A stretch of DNA of 64,000 nt from Thioclava pacifica DSM 10166. GTDB lineage: Bacteria; Pseudomonadota; Alphaproteobacteria; Rhodobacterales; Rhodobacteraceae. Below, piece after piece: positions 47,385-55,936 of the stretch. The position numbers and the translations under genes are program-made. Every line of letters begins with the position of its first letter. Position 1 is the first letter of the stretch. The notes under the pieces were generated by a model. The model saw only the letters and a list, made by a program, of their open reading frames with translations. It was not told the origin of the DNA and did no database searches. The stretch covers positions 339,692 to 403,691 of the forward strand of contig NZ_AUND01000034.1 of the NCBI RefSeq assembly GCF_000714535.1. Reading direction: 5' to 3'.

Positions 47385-47507
47385 TTGACGTTAGCGTCAA
47401 AAAGCGTGGCGCGAGGGACACAGGCTCCGTAGCGTCAACATTCCGATACGCTACGTCAAAACAGAAGCGTGATTGCTTTGCACCCTTTGGATGATAGCGT
47501 CGCGCTA
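47385..47507 (+). promoter_or_regulatory. Repeat-rich operator region upstream of the fadL-like gene
   Basis: Contains the perfect inverted repeat TTGACG-TTAG-CGTCAA (47385-47400), a wider one GTAGCGT..ACGCTAC (47429-47454) and TAGCG-TCG-CGCTA (47495-47507). TAGCGTC occurs three times on the plus strand and CGTCAA three times. This pattern is expected for a regulator that binds several sites. The first palindrome resembles the sites of fatty-acid or branched-chain-acid regulators, but the regulator is unknown. Confidence 0.55.
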
Positions 47508-47543
47508 GGGAACCAGGACAACACGTTAGGGAAGAGGAACAAT

Positions 47544-48653
47544 ATGAAACGTGTTATGACATCTGCGGCCGTGCTCGCGCTCAGCGCCGGCATCGCTCAG
47601 GCAGGCGGGGTCGAACGCTCGACCCAATCGGTCGGCATTCTGTTCGAAAAAGGCAATTACCTCGAGCTGAACTTCGGCGCGTTCAATCCGAAAGTTTCAG
47701 GCTCGGTCAATTACGGGCCCTATGGCAGCCCGTCTTCGGGAGATATGGCTCCGGGCTACGGCACTTTCAGCTTTGGCTACAAGCAGGCGCTTGGCGACAA
47801 GTGGGATCTTGCGATCATCGTTGATCAGCCGGTAGGCGCGAAAGTGAACTATCCGGCGCAAGATGCCCCGCCCGCTGGCTATCCGGCAGGCGGCTCGAAA
47901 GCTTCGATCTACTCGACCGCCGTGACCGGCCTTGTGCGTTACAAACTGCCGAACAATTTCTCGGTCTATGGCGGTATCCGCAGCGAGAGCGTGAAAGGCA
48001 ACGTCGAACTGTCGAACGGCTACACGATGACCGCCGCGCCGGATACGGCCTTCGGTTATGTGATCGGTGCGGCTTGGGAGAAACCCGAGATCGCAGCGCG
48101 TGTGGCCCTGACCTACAATTCGAAGATCAAGCACAGCTTCCGCGTCACCGAGATGGACAATCCGAGCCTGCCCTTCTCGACGACCGTGCCGGAATCCGTG
48201 AACCTCGAATTCCAGACCGGCATCGCGAAGGACACCCTGCTCATGGGCTCGGTCCGCTGGGTGCACTGGACGCAATTCGACATCACGCCCTATCTCTACA
48301 ACCTGGGCACGCGGACAGAAGAAAACCCCGATGGTGAGGCACTCGTCGACTACAGCGACAACACGATCACCTACAACATCGGTGTCGGCCGCCGCTTCAG
48401 CGATCAGTGGTCCGGCGCGATCATGTTCGGCTACGAGAAGCACACTGGCAAACCGACCGGCAACCTCGGTCCTACCGATGGTTACAAATCGGTTTCGCTG
48501 GCTGCGAGCTATCAGGCAACCGACAACATCAAGGTCACGGGTGGTATCCGCTACGTCGATATCGGCGATGCGACGACCAACCCGCCGGTCAATGGCAGCT
48601 TCAGCGGCAACTCGGGCTGGGGTGCAGGCGTGCGGGTCGGGATCAGCTTCTGA
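47544..48653 (+). CDS. OmpP1/FadL-family outer-membrane transporter
   Basis: 369 residues: signal peptide (1-20, IAQA), a beta-barrel rich in Gly/aromatic alternation, and the terminal GVRVGISF with final Phe expected for outer-membrane insertion. The N-terminal ERSTQSVGILFEKGNYLELN part matches FadL-like proteins of Rhodobacteraceae, which move long-chain fatty acids or other hydrophobic compounds across the outer membrane. AAGAGGAAC precedes the ATG. The upstream region is unusually repeat-rich, so expression is probably regulated. Confidence 0.85.
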   Translation: MKRVMTSAAVLALSAGIAQAGGVERSTQSVGILFEKGNYLELNFGAFNPKVSGSVNYGPYGSPSSGDMAPGYGTFSFGYKQALGDKWDLAIIVDQPVGAKVNYPAQDAPPAGYPAGGSKASIYSTAVTGLVRYKLPNNFSVYGGIRSESVKGNVELSNGYTMTAAPDTAFGYVIGAAWEKPEIAARVALTYNSKIKHSFRVTEMDNPSLPFSTTVPESVNLEFQTGIAKDTLLMGSVRWVHWTQFDITPYLYNLGTRTEENPDGEALVDYSDNTITYNIGVGRRFSDQWSGAIMFGYEKHTGKPTGNLGPTDGYKSVSLAASYQATDNIKVTGGIRYVDIGDATTNPPVNGSFSGNSGWGAGVRVGISF

Positions 48654-48678
48654 CCGAAAACCGCGCCACAACGATATG

Positions 48679-48708
48679 AAAAGCCCCGCCCTCGCGCGGG
48701 GCTTTTTC
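48679..48708 (+). terminator. Intrinsic terminator after fadL-like gene
   Basis: AAAGCCCCGC, short loop, GCGGGGCTTTTT. Confidence 0.9.
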
Positions 48709-48766
48709 TTGACCAAAGAGCAAAATCCGGGTGGCGAAAGACGTGGACCGGGCTTATCGCTTGGCC

Positions 48767-49693
48767 ATGAAACACACGCCCGCCCCCCTTTCGATCTCTC
48801 CGCTCGCCTGGGCACTTCTTGGCGGGCTCGCCCTGATCTGGGGCTCGTCCTTTCTGAGCAACCGCGCCGCGCTCGAGGGCGCAGGCGTCTTCACCGTCGT
48901 TTTCCTGCGCGTGCTGGGCGGCGCGATCTTGTTGTGGCTTTGGGTGAGCGTGCGGAGGCTCCCGGTGCCGCGTGATCCGCGCTATCTCGGACGGTTTCTC
49001 GTCATGGGGCTTCTCAACAACGCCATCCCCTTCTCCCTGATCGTCTGGGGGCAAAAACATATCGACAGCGGACTGGCCTCGATCCTCAACGCCTCCACCG
49101 CGATCTTCGGGGCGCTGGTCGCAGCCGTTGTCTTCACCGACGAACGGCTGAGCTCACGCAAGATCTCCGGGATTGCGATCGGGTTCGCGGGCGTCGTGGT
49201 GGCGATCGGACCAGATGCGCTGCGCGGCTTCGACCTGACATCGGCAGGTCAGCTTGCGATCCTCGGCGCGTCCCTGAGCTATGGGTTTGCCGGAACCTAT
49301 GCGCGGTTCGCAATCAAGGGGTTACGGCCCGAAGTTGCAGCGGCCGGAATGCTCACGGGCGGTGCGGTCTGGACCTTGCCGATCCTTTTGATCACCGAAG
49401 GCGTTCCAAGCTTGGACTACGCGCCGTCGGTCTGGCTCGCGATGCTCTGGCTCGGCTTTGGCTGCTCGGCGCTGGCCTACCTGCTTTATTATCGCATCCT
49501 TGCGCTTGCGGGTGCGGCCAATCTGGCGCTGGTGACGCTCCTGATCCCGCCGATCGCGATCCTCGCGGGCTGGGCGGTCTATGACGAGCGCCTCGGATCG
49601 TCCGAGGCCACGGGCTTTGCGCTGCTCGCGATCGGGTTGATGATCCTCAATCGCCGTCCCCGCAATCGGATCACCCCTGCCAAAACCCCGTGA
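48767..49693 (+). CDS. EamA/DMT family permease
   Basis: 308 residues with ten hydrophobic segments in two EamA repeats (about 14-145 and 165-300), including LALIWGSSFLSNR near the start and LVTLLIPPIAILAGW in the second half. Drug/metabolite exporters of this group move amino acids or other small metabolites; the substrate is not visible. The ATG at 48767 is used, although a GTG 12 codons upstream (48731) is in frame; neither has a strong ribosome site. Confidence 0.87.
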   Translation: MKHTPAPLSISPLAWALLGGLALIWGSSFLSNRAALEGAGVFTVVFLRVLGGAILLWLWVSVRRLPVPRDPRYLGRFLVMGLLNNAIPFSLIVWGQKHIDSGLASILNASTAIFGALVAAVVFTDERLSSRKISGIAIGFAGVVVAIGPDALRGFDLTSAGQLAILGASLSYGFAGTYARFAIKGLRPEVAAAGMLTGGAVWTLPILLITEGVPSLDYAPSVWLAMLWLGFGCSALAYLLYYRILALAGAANLALVTLLIPPIAILAGWAVYDERLGSSEATGFALLAIGLMILNRRPRNRITPAKTP

Positions 49694-49744
49694 CGCGCCC
49701 GCGCCCGCAGGCTAAACCGGGGCCAAAGACCAGTGAGGAACCGG

Positions 49745-50599
49745 ATGATCTATTCCAATCGCGCAGAGTGGCTGAGCGCCGATAAGAAACGCATCGCGCT
49801 TTTCGGCATGTCCGGTCTGGGCAAGACATGGGCGGCCAATCTGCTGCGCGACGAGGGGTGGTTTCACTACTCGGTCGATTACCGCATCGGCACGCGCTAC
49901 ATGGGCGAATACATCGCCGACAACTTCAAGCGTGAGGCGATGAAGAACCCTTTCCTTGCCGAACTACTGCTGTCGGACTCGGTCTATATCGCCTCGAACA
50001 TTACCTTCGAGAACCTCGCGCCGCTCTCGACCTATCTTGGCAAGCCCGGCGATCCGGCCAAGGGCGGCCTGCCCTTTGACGAATATCTGCACCGCCAGAC
50101 CCAGCATCGCGAGGCCGAGATGGCGGCGCTGCTCGACACGAAGCATTTCATCGAGCGGGCCGAGGACATCTACGGCATCGGCAATTTCCTGTGCGATTCC
50201 GGTGGTTCGATCTGCGAGGTGGTCGATCCCGAAGACCCCGAGGACCCGATCCTCACCGCGCTGTCGCAAAACCTGCTGATGGTCTGGATCGAGGGCTCGG
50301 ACGCACATACCGAGGAGTTGGTGAAACGTTTCGACCGGGCGCCGAAACCGATGTATTATCAACCCCAGTTCCTCGCCGCGAAATGGGCCGAATATCGTGA
50401 CCTGAAAGGCGTCGCCGAGGACAAGGTTGATCCCGATGACTTCGTGCGCTGGACCTATGCGCAGGCGCTCGCCCATCGTCAGCCGCGCTACGCCGCGATG
50501 GCAGCAAACTGGGGGGTAAAGATCCGTGCCGAAGATCTCTACCTTGTCCGCAACGGAAAAGATTTTACATCGCTGATCGCGGATGCGCTTCCCGCTTGA
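49745..50599 (+). CDS. P-loop ATP-binding protein of unknown function
   Basis: 284 residues with an N-terminal Walker A loop GMSGLGKT (about 22-29) placed after IALF, then SVDYRIGTRYMG (about 43-54) as in small-molecule kinases that check a substrate Asp/Tyr. The remainder has no domain I recognise. Cytosolic. The ATG with GAGGAA before it is preferred to a GTG four codons upstream. It lies 50 bases before metA and may be cotranscribed with it. I cannot name the substrate. Confidence 0.65.
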   Translation: MIYSNRAEWLSADKKRIALFGMSGLGKTWAANLLRDEGWFHYSVDYRIGTRYMGEYIADNFKREAMKNPFLAELLLSDSVYIASNITFENLAPLSTYLGKPGDPAKGGLPFDEYLHRQTQHREAEMAALLDTKHFIERAEDIYGIGNFLCDSGGSICEVVDPEDPEDPILTALSQNLLMVWIEGSDAHTEELVKRFDRAPKPMYYQPQFLAAKWAEYRDLKGVAEDKVDPDDFVRWTYAQALAHRQPRYAAMAANWGVKIRAEDLYLVRNGKDFTSLIADALPA

Positions 50600-50650
50600 G
50601 GCACGCCGCGCCCAATTTACTTGAACTTCGAGCCGCAAGAGACTGAAAAA

Positions 50651-51571
50651 ATGCCGATCACGCTTCCTGAAAACCTCCCCGCCTTCGACATCCTGTCGCG
50701 GGAAGGCGTGATGGTGATGACGCCTGAACGCGCCATGCGTCAGGAAATCCGCCCTTTGCGCATCGGGTTGCTGAACCTGATGCCCAAAAAGATTCAGACC
50801 GAGAACCAGTTCGCCCGGCTCATCGGCGCGACCCCGATTCAGATCGACTTCCAGCTGATCCGGATCACCGACCATCAGACGCGCAACACCGCGGCCGAGC
50901 ATATGGAAGAATTCTACCGTCCTTTCGAAGAGGTCGAAGCGACGGGCGAGAAGTTCGACGGGCTCGTCATCACCGGCGCCCCGATCGAACATTTGCCATT
51001 CGAGGAAGTGACTTACTGGGAGGAGCTCACGCGGATCTTCGAATGGACACAGTCGCATGTCTTCTCGACCTTCGGCGTCTGCTGGGGGGGCATGGCGATG
51101 GCCTATCACTTCCATGGCGTCAAAAAGCACATGCTCGACCACAAGGCGTTCGGCTGCTTCCGCCACCGCAATTGCGCGCCCGCCTCGCCCTATCTGCGTG
51201 GCTTCTCCGACGATCTGCTGATCCCAGTCAGCCGCTGGACCGAGATGAAGCGCGACGAGCTGGAGGCGGCGGGCATGGTGACCTTGTTGCATTCGGACGA
51301 AACCGGCCCGTGCCTGGTTGAGGACCGCGCCCATCGCGCGCTCTATATCTTCAACCACTTCGAATATGACAGCGGGACCCTGAAGGAAGAATACGATCGC
51401 GACGTGGCGGCGGGGAAACCGATCAACGTGCCGCTGAATTACTACCCCGAGGACGATCCGAGCCGGGTGCCCACGAACCGGTGGAAGAGCCATGCCCACC
51501 TGCTCTACGGCAATTGGATCAACGAGATCTACCAGGGAACGCCTTATGATCTGGAAGAGATTGGCCGCTAG
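50651..51571 (+). CDS. metAA: Homoserine O-acetyltransferase, MetA family
   Basis: 306 residues, MetA fold (glutamine-amidotransferase-like). The acyl-carrying Cys144 is in [16 protein letters not shown]. The specificity position is Glu113 ([12 protein letters not shown]), which in the MetA family marks acetyl-CoA users (as in Bacillus) rather than the Gly of succinyl-specific E. coli MetA. It therefore probably makes O-acetylhomoserine for methionine synthesis, though annotation pipelines would call it succinyltransferase. I found no SAM-II riboswitch in the short upstream gap. It overlaps the next gene by 26 bases. Confidence 0.9.
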   Translation: MPITLPENLPAFDILSREGVMVMTPERAMRQEIRPLRIGLLNLMPKKIQTENQFARLIGATPIQIDFQLIRITDHQTRNTAAEHMEEFYRPFEEVEATGEKFDGLVITGAPIEHLPFEEVTYWEELTRIFEWTQSHVFSTFGVCWGGMAMAYHFHGVKKHMLDHKAFGCFRHRNCAPASPYLRGFSDDLLIPVSRWTEMKRDELEAAGMVTLLHSDETGPCLVEDRAHRALYIFNHFEYDSGTLKEEYDRDVAAGKPINVPLNYYPEDDPSRVPTNRWKSHAHLLYGNWINEIYQGTPYDLEEIGR

Positions 51572-52499
51572 TATCGCCCTCATCGCCCTCGCGCTTGGCG
51601 GGGCCACCTGGAGCGTCGCCTCCTGGCGCGCAAGCCGCGCCGAGGCCGCCTACCCGCCTGACGGGATCTTCGTCGAGATCGACGGCCAGCGCGTGCATAT
51701 GGTCGTCATGGGCGATCAGGGACCGGATCTGGTGCTGATCCACGGCGCATCGGGCTCGGCACGCGCGCTCACCTTCGATCTCGCGCCGGAGCTGGCGAAG
51801 CGCTATCGGGTCTTCGTGCCCGACCGGCCCGGTTTCGGCTGGTCCGACCCGTTGGAGGGCGACACGATCACCGCGCAGGCCGAACTTCTGCAACGTGCCG
51901 TGGCCGAGGCAGGCGCACGCGACCCGATCGTGCTCGGGCATTCCTACGGCGGCGCGGTCGCCATTGCCTGGGCGGTGACCCGGCCCGACACGCTCTCGGG
52001 GCTGGTGCCGGTCGCGGCCCCGTCGCAGACCTGGGACGACCCGCTGCCGACGCTCTACCAGATCACGTCACCCGCTTTGGGTCAGGCGATCGCGGTGCCG
52101 CTGATTTCTGCCTGGACGCCGCCCGATCTCTTGCGCTCCGAGGTCGCCTCGGTCTTCGAACCGCAAGAGATGCCCGCGGGCTATGCGGAGTGGTTTGGCC
52201 CAGCTATGACGCTGCGCGCCCAGACGATGCGGGTGAACGCCCGCCAGCGCGCGTCGCTCAAATCCGAGATCGCTGCGCTGATGCCGAACTATCCCGCCCT
52301 TGATCTGCCGGTGATCTCGCTGCATGGCTCCGCCGACACGATCGTGGGCGAGCAGATCCATGCCATCCCCTTCACCCGCCAGGTGCCGGGGGCCGAGCTG
52401 GTCTCGCTGCCGGGGCTGGGCCATATGCTGCCGCAGGTCGCGCTGGAGGAAACCGTGGACGCCGTCGACCGCGTCGCCGCCCGCATAGAAAACGACTGA
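51546..52499 (+). CDS. Alpha/beta hydrolase
   Basis: 317 residues: a membrane anchor or signal (about 6-26), then an alpha/beta hydrolase with HGASGSAR (about 76-83) and nucleophile Ser in GHSYGGAV (about 133-140), Asp and His (PGLGHMLPQ) near the end. It matches the general esterase/lipase-type group; substrate unknown. The start lies inside the end of metA (26-base overlap), a coupling sign, although a later start is possible. Confidence 0.78.
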   Translation: MIWKRLAASIALIALALGGATWSVASWRASRAEAAYPPDGIFVEIDGQRVHMVVMGDQGPDLVLIHGASGSARALTFDLAPELAKRYRVFVPDRPGFGWSDPLEGDTITAQAELLQRAVAEAGARDPIVLGHSYGGAVAIAWAVTRPDTLSGLVPVAAPSQTWDDPLPTLYQITSPALGQAIAVPLISAWTPPDLLRSEVASVFEPQEMPAGYAEWFGPAMTLRAQTMRVNARQRASLKSEIAALMPNYPALDLPVISLHGSADTIVGEQIHAIPFTRQVPGAELVSLPGLGHMLPQVALEETVDAVDRVAARIEND

Positions 52500-52540
52500 C
52501 CACGCGGGCGCATGGTGAAATCAAGTGCGCCATCCATCCC

Positions 52541-52593
52541 CTTCTTCTTGATTTAAATATCTCCGCCGGAGGCTTCCGACACCGGCCAGAGGC
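52541..52593 (+). repeat. Short dispersed repeat (CTTCTTCTTGAT-NN-AAATATCT), copy 2
   Basis: CTTCTTCTTGATTTAAATATCTCCGCCGGAGGC..GGCCAGAGG. Shares the head and GGCCAGAGG with 37687-37738. It lies after the hydrolase gene, in front of ppk2. Confidence 0.45.
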
Positions 52594-52659
52594 GCGGCGT
52601 GCCGACATCTTGCACCGGTCGCACCCCCGTCCCATACTGCGCCAAACGAGGAGACGGCG

Positions 52660-53556
52660 ATGGCCAAGGACAAGAACGACCCCCCTTTCGAGATCCCCTT
52701 CGTCGGCGATATCACGAAATTCCTCGAGGCCGAGGCGCCGCAGGAGATCCGCGATGCGATCACAAAGGCGGACAAGGATGATATTCTCTCGAAATCATAC
52801 CCTTACAACGAAGAGCTAAAGCGCAAGAAATACGACCGCCACATGGAGGCGCTTCAGGTCGAGCTGGTCAAGATGTTCTGGGACATCAAGGAGACAGGCA
52901 AGCGGCTCGCGGTGATTTTCGAGGGCCGTGACGCGGCTGGCAAGGGCGGCACGATCGGGCGGATGCGGCAGAACCTCAACCCGCGCTCGGCCTATGTCGT
53001 GGCGCTGCCCAAACCCACCGAGACCGAAGCCACGCAATGGTATTTCCAGCGCTATGTGGATTGGTTGCCCGCGGCGGGCCAAATCGCGATGTTCGACCGC
53101 TCCTGGTATAACCGGGGCGTTGTCGAACATGTCTTCGGCTTCTGCACGCCCCAGCAACGCGAGCATTTCTTCCACCAGCTCCCCGACTTCGAAAAGATGC
53201 TGGTCGAGGACGGGGTGACGCTGGTCAAGCTCTGGCTCAATGTCGACCGCGCCGAACAACTGCGCCGGTTCCTGGCGCGAGAGAGCGATCCGCTCAAGCA
53301 ATGGAAACTGAGCTGGATCGATGTCGAGGGGCTCAAGCGTTGGGACGCCTATTCCGACGCGATCCAGGAGACGCTGGAGCGATCGAACAGCAAACAGGCG
53401 CCCTGGACGGTGATCCGCTCGGATGACAAGAAACGCGCTCGGATCGCGGCGATCCAGACGGTGCTGAACGCGGTCGATTACGCCCGCAAGGACAAGGACG
53501 CGATCGGCGAGATCGACGACAAGATCTGCGGTGGCATCGACGTTCTGAATGTCTAA
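52660..53556 (+). CDS. ppk2: Polyphosphate kinase 2 (PPK2, class I-like)
   Basis: 298 residues with Walker [10 protein letters not shown] (89-97), the lid/substrate segment [13 protein letters not shown] and Walker B-like [14 protein letters not shown]. The size and the single domain fit class I PPK2, which uses polyphosphate to phosphorylate GDP/ADP. Cytosolic. It overlaps the downstream TetR gene by eight bases, so the two are translationally coupled. Confidence 0.94.
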   Translation: MAKDKNDPPFEIPFVGDITKFLEAEAPQEIRDAITKADKDDILSKSYPYNEELKRKKYDRHMEALQVELVKMFWDIKETGKRLAVIFEGRDAAGKGGTIGRMRQNLNPRSAYVVALPKPTETEATQWYFQRYVDWLPAAGQIAMFDRSWYNRGVVEHVFGFCTPQQREHFFHQLPDFEKMLVEDGVTLVKLWLNVDRAEQLRRFLARESDPLKQWKLSWIDVEGLKRWDAYSDAIQETLERSNSKQAPWTVIRSDDKKRARIAAIQTVLNAVDYARKDKDAIGEIDDKICGGIDVLNV

Positions 53557-54157
53557 GCAAGGGTATCACCACGGCAATCTGCGCCAGGCGCTGGTAAGCG
53601 CCGCGCTCAAGCTCATCGAAGAGAAGGGGCCGACCGGCTTCACCCTTTCCGAGGCCGCGAAAAGCGCGGGCGTCACTCCGGCAGCGGTCTATCGCCATTT
53701 CGCAGGGCGCGAGGATCTGATCGCGGAATGCGCGCGTCAGGGCTACATGATCTTCGGCGACTTGCTGGAACATGCCTGGCACGAAGGGAAGCCCTCGGCA
53801 TTGGCGGCCTTTTCGTCGGTCGGGCGGGCCTATCTGGCTTTCGCGAAGAAATATCCCGGCCACTACATGGCGATGTTCGAAAGTGGCATCTCGCCCAATC
53901 GCTCGCCCGAACTGTCCGCTGTCGCCGCGAAATCGAGCGCCGCGATGGAGCGGGCGACCCGCGCATTGATGGAACATGTGCCGCCGGAAAAACGCCCACC
54001 CGCCGCGATGGTCGCCGCCCATGTCTGGGCGATGAGCCATGGCGTGGTCGAGCTTTACGCGCGCGAGGGCAACCGCTCGCCCTTCGCGCCCGAGGATCTA
54101 CTGGAAAGCGGGATCGGGGTCTATCTGCGCGGGCTGGGGCTGATCAAGCCGGACTGA
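53549..54157 (+). CDS. TetR/AcrR-family regulator
   Basis: 202 residues: N-terminal TetR helix-turn-helix (about 10-55, [31 protein letters not shown]) and a C-terminal ligand domain of the TetR_C type. It starts inside ppk2 (8-base overlap), so it is made together with PPK2; whether it controls ppk2 or genes elsewhere (for example the operator at 55905) is unknown. It ends 25 bases before the TPM gene. Confidence 0.9.
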   Translation: MSKQGYHHGNLRQALVSAALKLIEEKGPTGFTLSEAAKSAGVTPAAVYRHFAGREDLIAECARQGYMIFGDLLEHAWHEGKPSALAAFSSVGRAYLAFAKKYPGHYMAMFESGISPNRSPELSAVAAKSSAAMERATRALMEHVPPEKRPPAAMVAAHVWAMSHGVVELYAREGNRSPFAPEDLLESGIGVYLRGLGLIKPD

Positions 54158-54182
54158 CGCAGTCGAGGCAAAGGGGGGCGAG

Positions 54183-55025
54183 ATGCGCTTCGTTCTGACA
54201 ATCATCCTGATGCTCTGGGCCGGGCTTGCGAGCGCCGAGCCCTACCCCGCCTATCAGAGCCTCGGGGTCAATGATTTCGCCAAGGTGCTGACGGCTGCCG
54301 AGGTCAAATCGCTCGATGCCAAGCTTGGCGACTTGCGCGACAAGACGGGGATCGAGTTCACCGTGCTCACCCTGCCCTCGCGCTCCGATTACGATCCCTC
54401 GCCGACGCTGGAAAGCTTCGCGACGCGGCTCTTCAACGGCTGGGGGATCGGCAATGCCGAGCGCAATGACGGCATCCTGCTGATGGTTCTGGTTCAGGAT
54501 CGCGAGGTGCGCATCGAGCTCGGCTCCGGCTACAGCCCCGAATATGACATCCCGGCCCAAGACATCATCCGCACCGCAATCCTGCCCGCTTTTCGCGATG
54601 GCGATCTGCCGGGGGGCATTGCCGCGGGCAGCGACGAGATCATTTCCCGGATCGCAGATCGCTGGGCCCAGGGACTGCCGCCGACGGCAACGGCCAAAAG
54701 CTCCGAAGGGCTTTTCGACACGATCCTGCGCTATGTCGTGTATCTTTTCTTCGGCGCGGCTGCCGTGCTGATCTTGCTGGGTCAGCGACTGCGCGGACGT
54801 TTCAAGCGCTGTCCGAATTGCGGCCATCGCGGCCTCGATACCTCGCGCGAAGTCACGACGCCAGCCACACGGACCACGACCGGACAGGGGGTCTGGATCA
54901 GCCGCTGCCCGCAATGCGGCTGGACCGGCCGCGAGAGTTTCACGACGCCTGCGCGCGGCCGCTCCTCTGGCGGCAGTTTCGGCGGCGGCCGTTCCTCGGG
55001 AGGCGGTGCCAGCGGGCGCTGGTAG
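54183..55025 (+). CDS. TPM-domain protein (YgcG-like) with zinc ribbon
   Basis: 280 residues: signal peptide (1-18), a periplasmic TPM domain (about 27-150, VNDFAKVLTAAEV..GIEFTVLTLPS, GNAERNDGILLMV), one membrane segment (about 187-205), then a cytoplasmic zinc ribbon CPNCGHRG..CPQCGWTG (about 212-243) and a Gly/Ser-rich tail. TPM domains act in photosystem repair in plants; in bacteria the role is uncertain. Membrane-spanning topology is inferred. Own ribosome site (AAAGGGGGG). Confidence 0.87.
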   Translation: MRFVLTIILMLWAGLASAEPYPAYQSLGVNDFAKVLTAAEVKSLDAKLGDLRDKTGIEFTVLTLPSRSDYDPSPTLESFATRLFNGWGIGNAERNDGILLMVLVQDREVRIELGSGYSPEYDIPAQDIIRTAILPAFRDGDLPGGIAAGSDEIISRIADRWAQGLPPTATAKSSEGLFDTILRYVVYLFFGAAAVLILLGQRLRGRFKRCPNCGHRGLDTSREVTTPATRTTTGQGVWISRCPQCGWTGRESFTTPARGRSSGGSFGGGRSSGGGASGRW

Positions 55026-55030
55026 GCGCA

Positions 55031-55066
55031 AAGAAAACGGGCGGTGGCCACAACAGCCCCCGCCCG
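55031..55066 (-). terminator. Intrinsic terminator of the beta-barrel protein gene
   Basis: CGGGCGG..CCGCCCG arms; on the minus strand the stem runs into TTTTCTTT. Confidence 0.7.
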
Positions 55067-55092
55067 CTCATCACGTCGTCAGATCACGTGGA

Positions 55093-55698
55093 TCAGAACT
55101 TGTAGGACGCCGTCAGCGCGAGCGTCGTGGTGTTCAGATCATTCGTGGTGCCGTCGAAATTGTTCCCGATGCGATGATCGAGTTCACCACCAACCGACCA
55201 CTTGTCGTTGAGGGCATATTTCATACCCAGACCGACCAGCGGAACGGTGTCCGAGTAGCTGCTGCCACCCACTTCGGCATCGACATAGGACGCGCCGAGC
55301 GTGCCGTAGAACAGCATGTTCTGATAGGGAAGACCGCCGATTGCCTTGAGGTCGGTCATGCTCTTGACCTTGGCAGTGGTCGGGACGTCGCCGCTGATCG
55401 TCTCTTTCAGGTTCGCGGCGTTATAGGCCAGCTCGCCACCGAGGACGAAATTGCCGAAATCCTTGAGGTAGCCGCCGTGGATACCGCCCACGACACCATC
55501 GGCCTCGATCGCGTCCTGCGCCTTGCCGTAGCCCAGCTGGGCACCGCCATAGAAGCCGCTCCAGTTGTAGTTGGCCGGAGCAACAACGACCGGTGCGGGG
55601 GTCACGACCGCCTCGGTCTGCGGAGCGGTATACCCGCCCGCCAGCGCCGCCGTGCCGGTCAGCGCCAGAATGCTCGAAGTCACGATAATCCGTTTCAT
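55093..55698 (-). CDS. Outer-membrane beta-barrel protein (Omp25/porin-like)
   Basis: 201 residues: signal peptide (1-20, AALAGG), a short Pro/Val linker and an eight-strand-type barrel (NWSGFYGGAQLGYGKAQ and following alternating strands), ending in LTASYKF with terminal Phe. It matches the small Omp25/31-like barrels of alphaproteobacteria. It lies in the outer membrane; no transport role is shown. The ATG at 55698 is used because it starts a good signal peptide with AGGAGAGAG before it. Confidence 0.87.
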   Translation of the reverse strand: MKRIIVTSSILALTGTAALAGGYTAPQTEAVVTPAPVVVAPANYNWSGFYGGAQLGYGKAQDAIEADGVVGGIHGGYLKDFGNFVLGGELAYNAANLKETISGDVPTTAKVKSMTDLKAIGGLPYQNMLFYGTLGASYVDAEVGGSSYSDTVPLVGLGMKYALNDKWSVGGELDHRIGNNFDGTTNDLNTTTLALTASYKF

Positions 55699-55904
55699 GT
55701 TTCTCTCTCCTGTCTGAGGGTTCATCCCTCGTTCGAGATGTTTGGATCAGATCCGTTGCACGGACCTATGCTTCCTAAATTCACAGTCAATGCACCCGGT
55801 TCCGAGGCTCGGCGGGGACTTGCCGAAACGTGATCATTCCAGCGCTTTTCTGCGCATGTGAAAGCCTCTGCAATGACTGGACAAAAGACTGCGCGAGAGA
55901 GATT

Positions 55905-55922
55905 ATTGAACATATGTTCATT
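55905..55922 (+). promoter_or_regulatory. Palindromic operator upstream of the HSD10-like gene
   Basis: ATTGAAC-ATAT-GTTCATT, including the perfect 14-base palindrome TGAACATATGTTCA (55907-55920), 14 bases before the ATG. It shares its design with the site at 4825-4842. A regulator bound here would block translation initiation or transcription start. Confidence 0.65.
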
Positions 55923-55936
55923 TCCGGGAGGATCAC

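Noticed and set aside
50600..50650. Possible SAM-II riboswitch before metA
   Set aside because: The gap between the P-loop gene and metA is only about 50 bases and lacks the pseudoknot pattern known for SAM-II in alphaproteobacteria.
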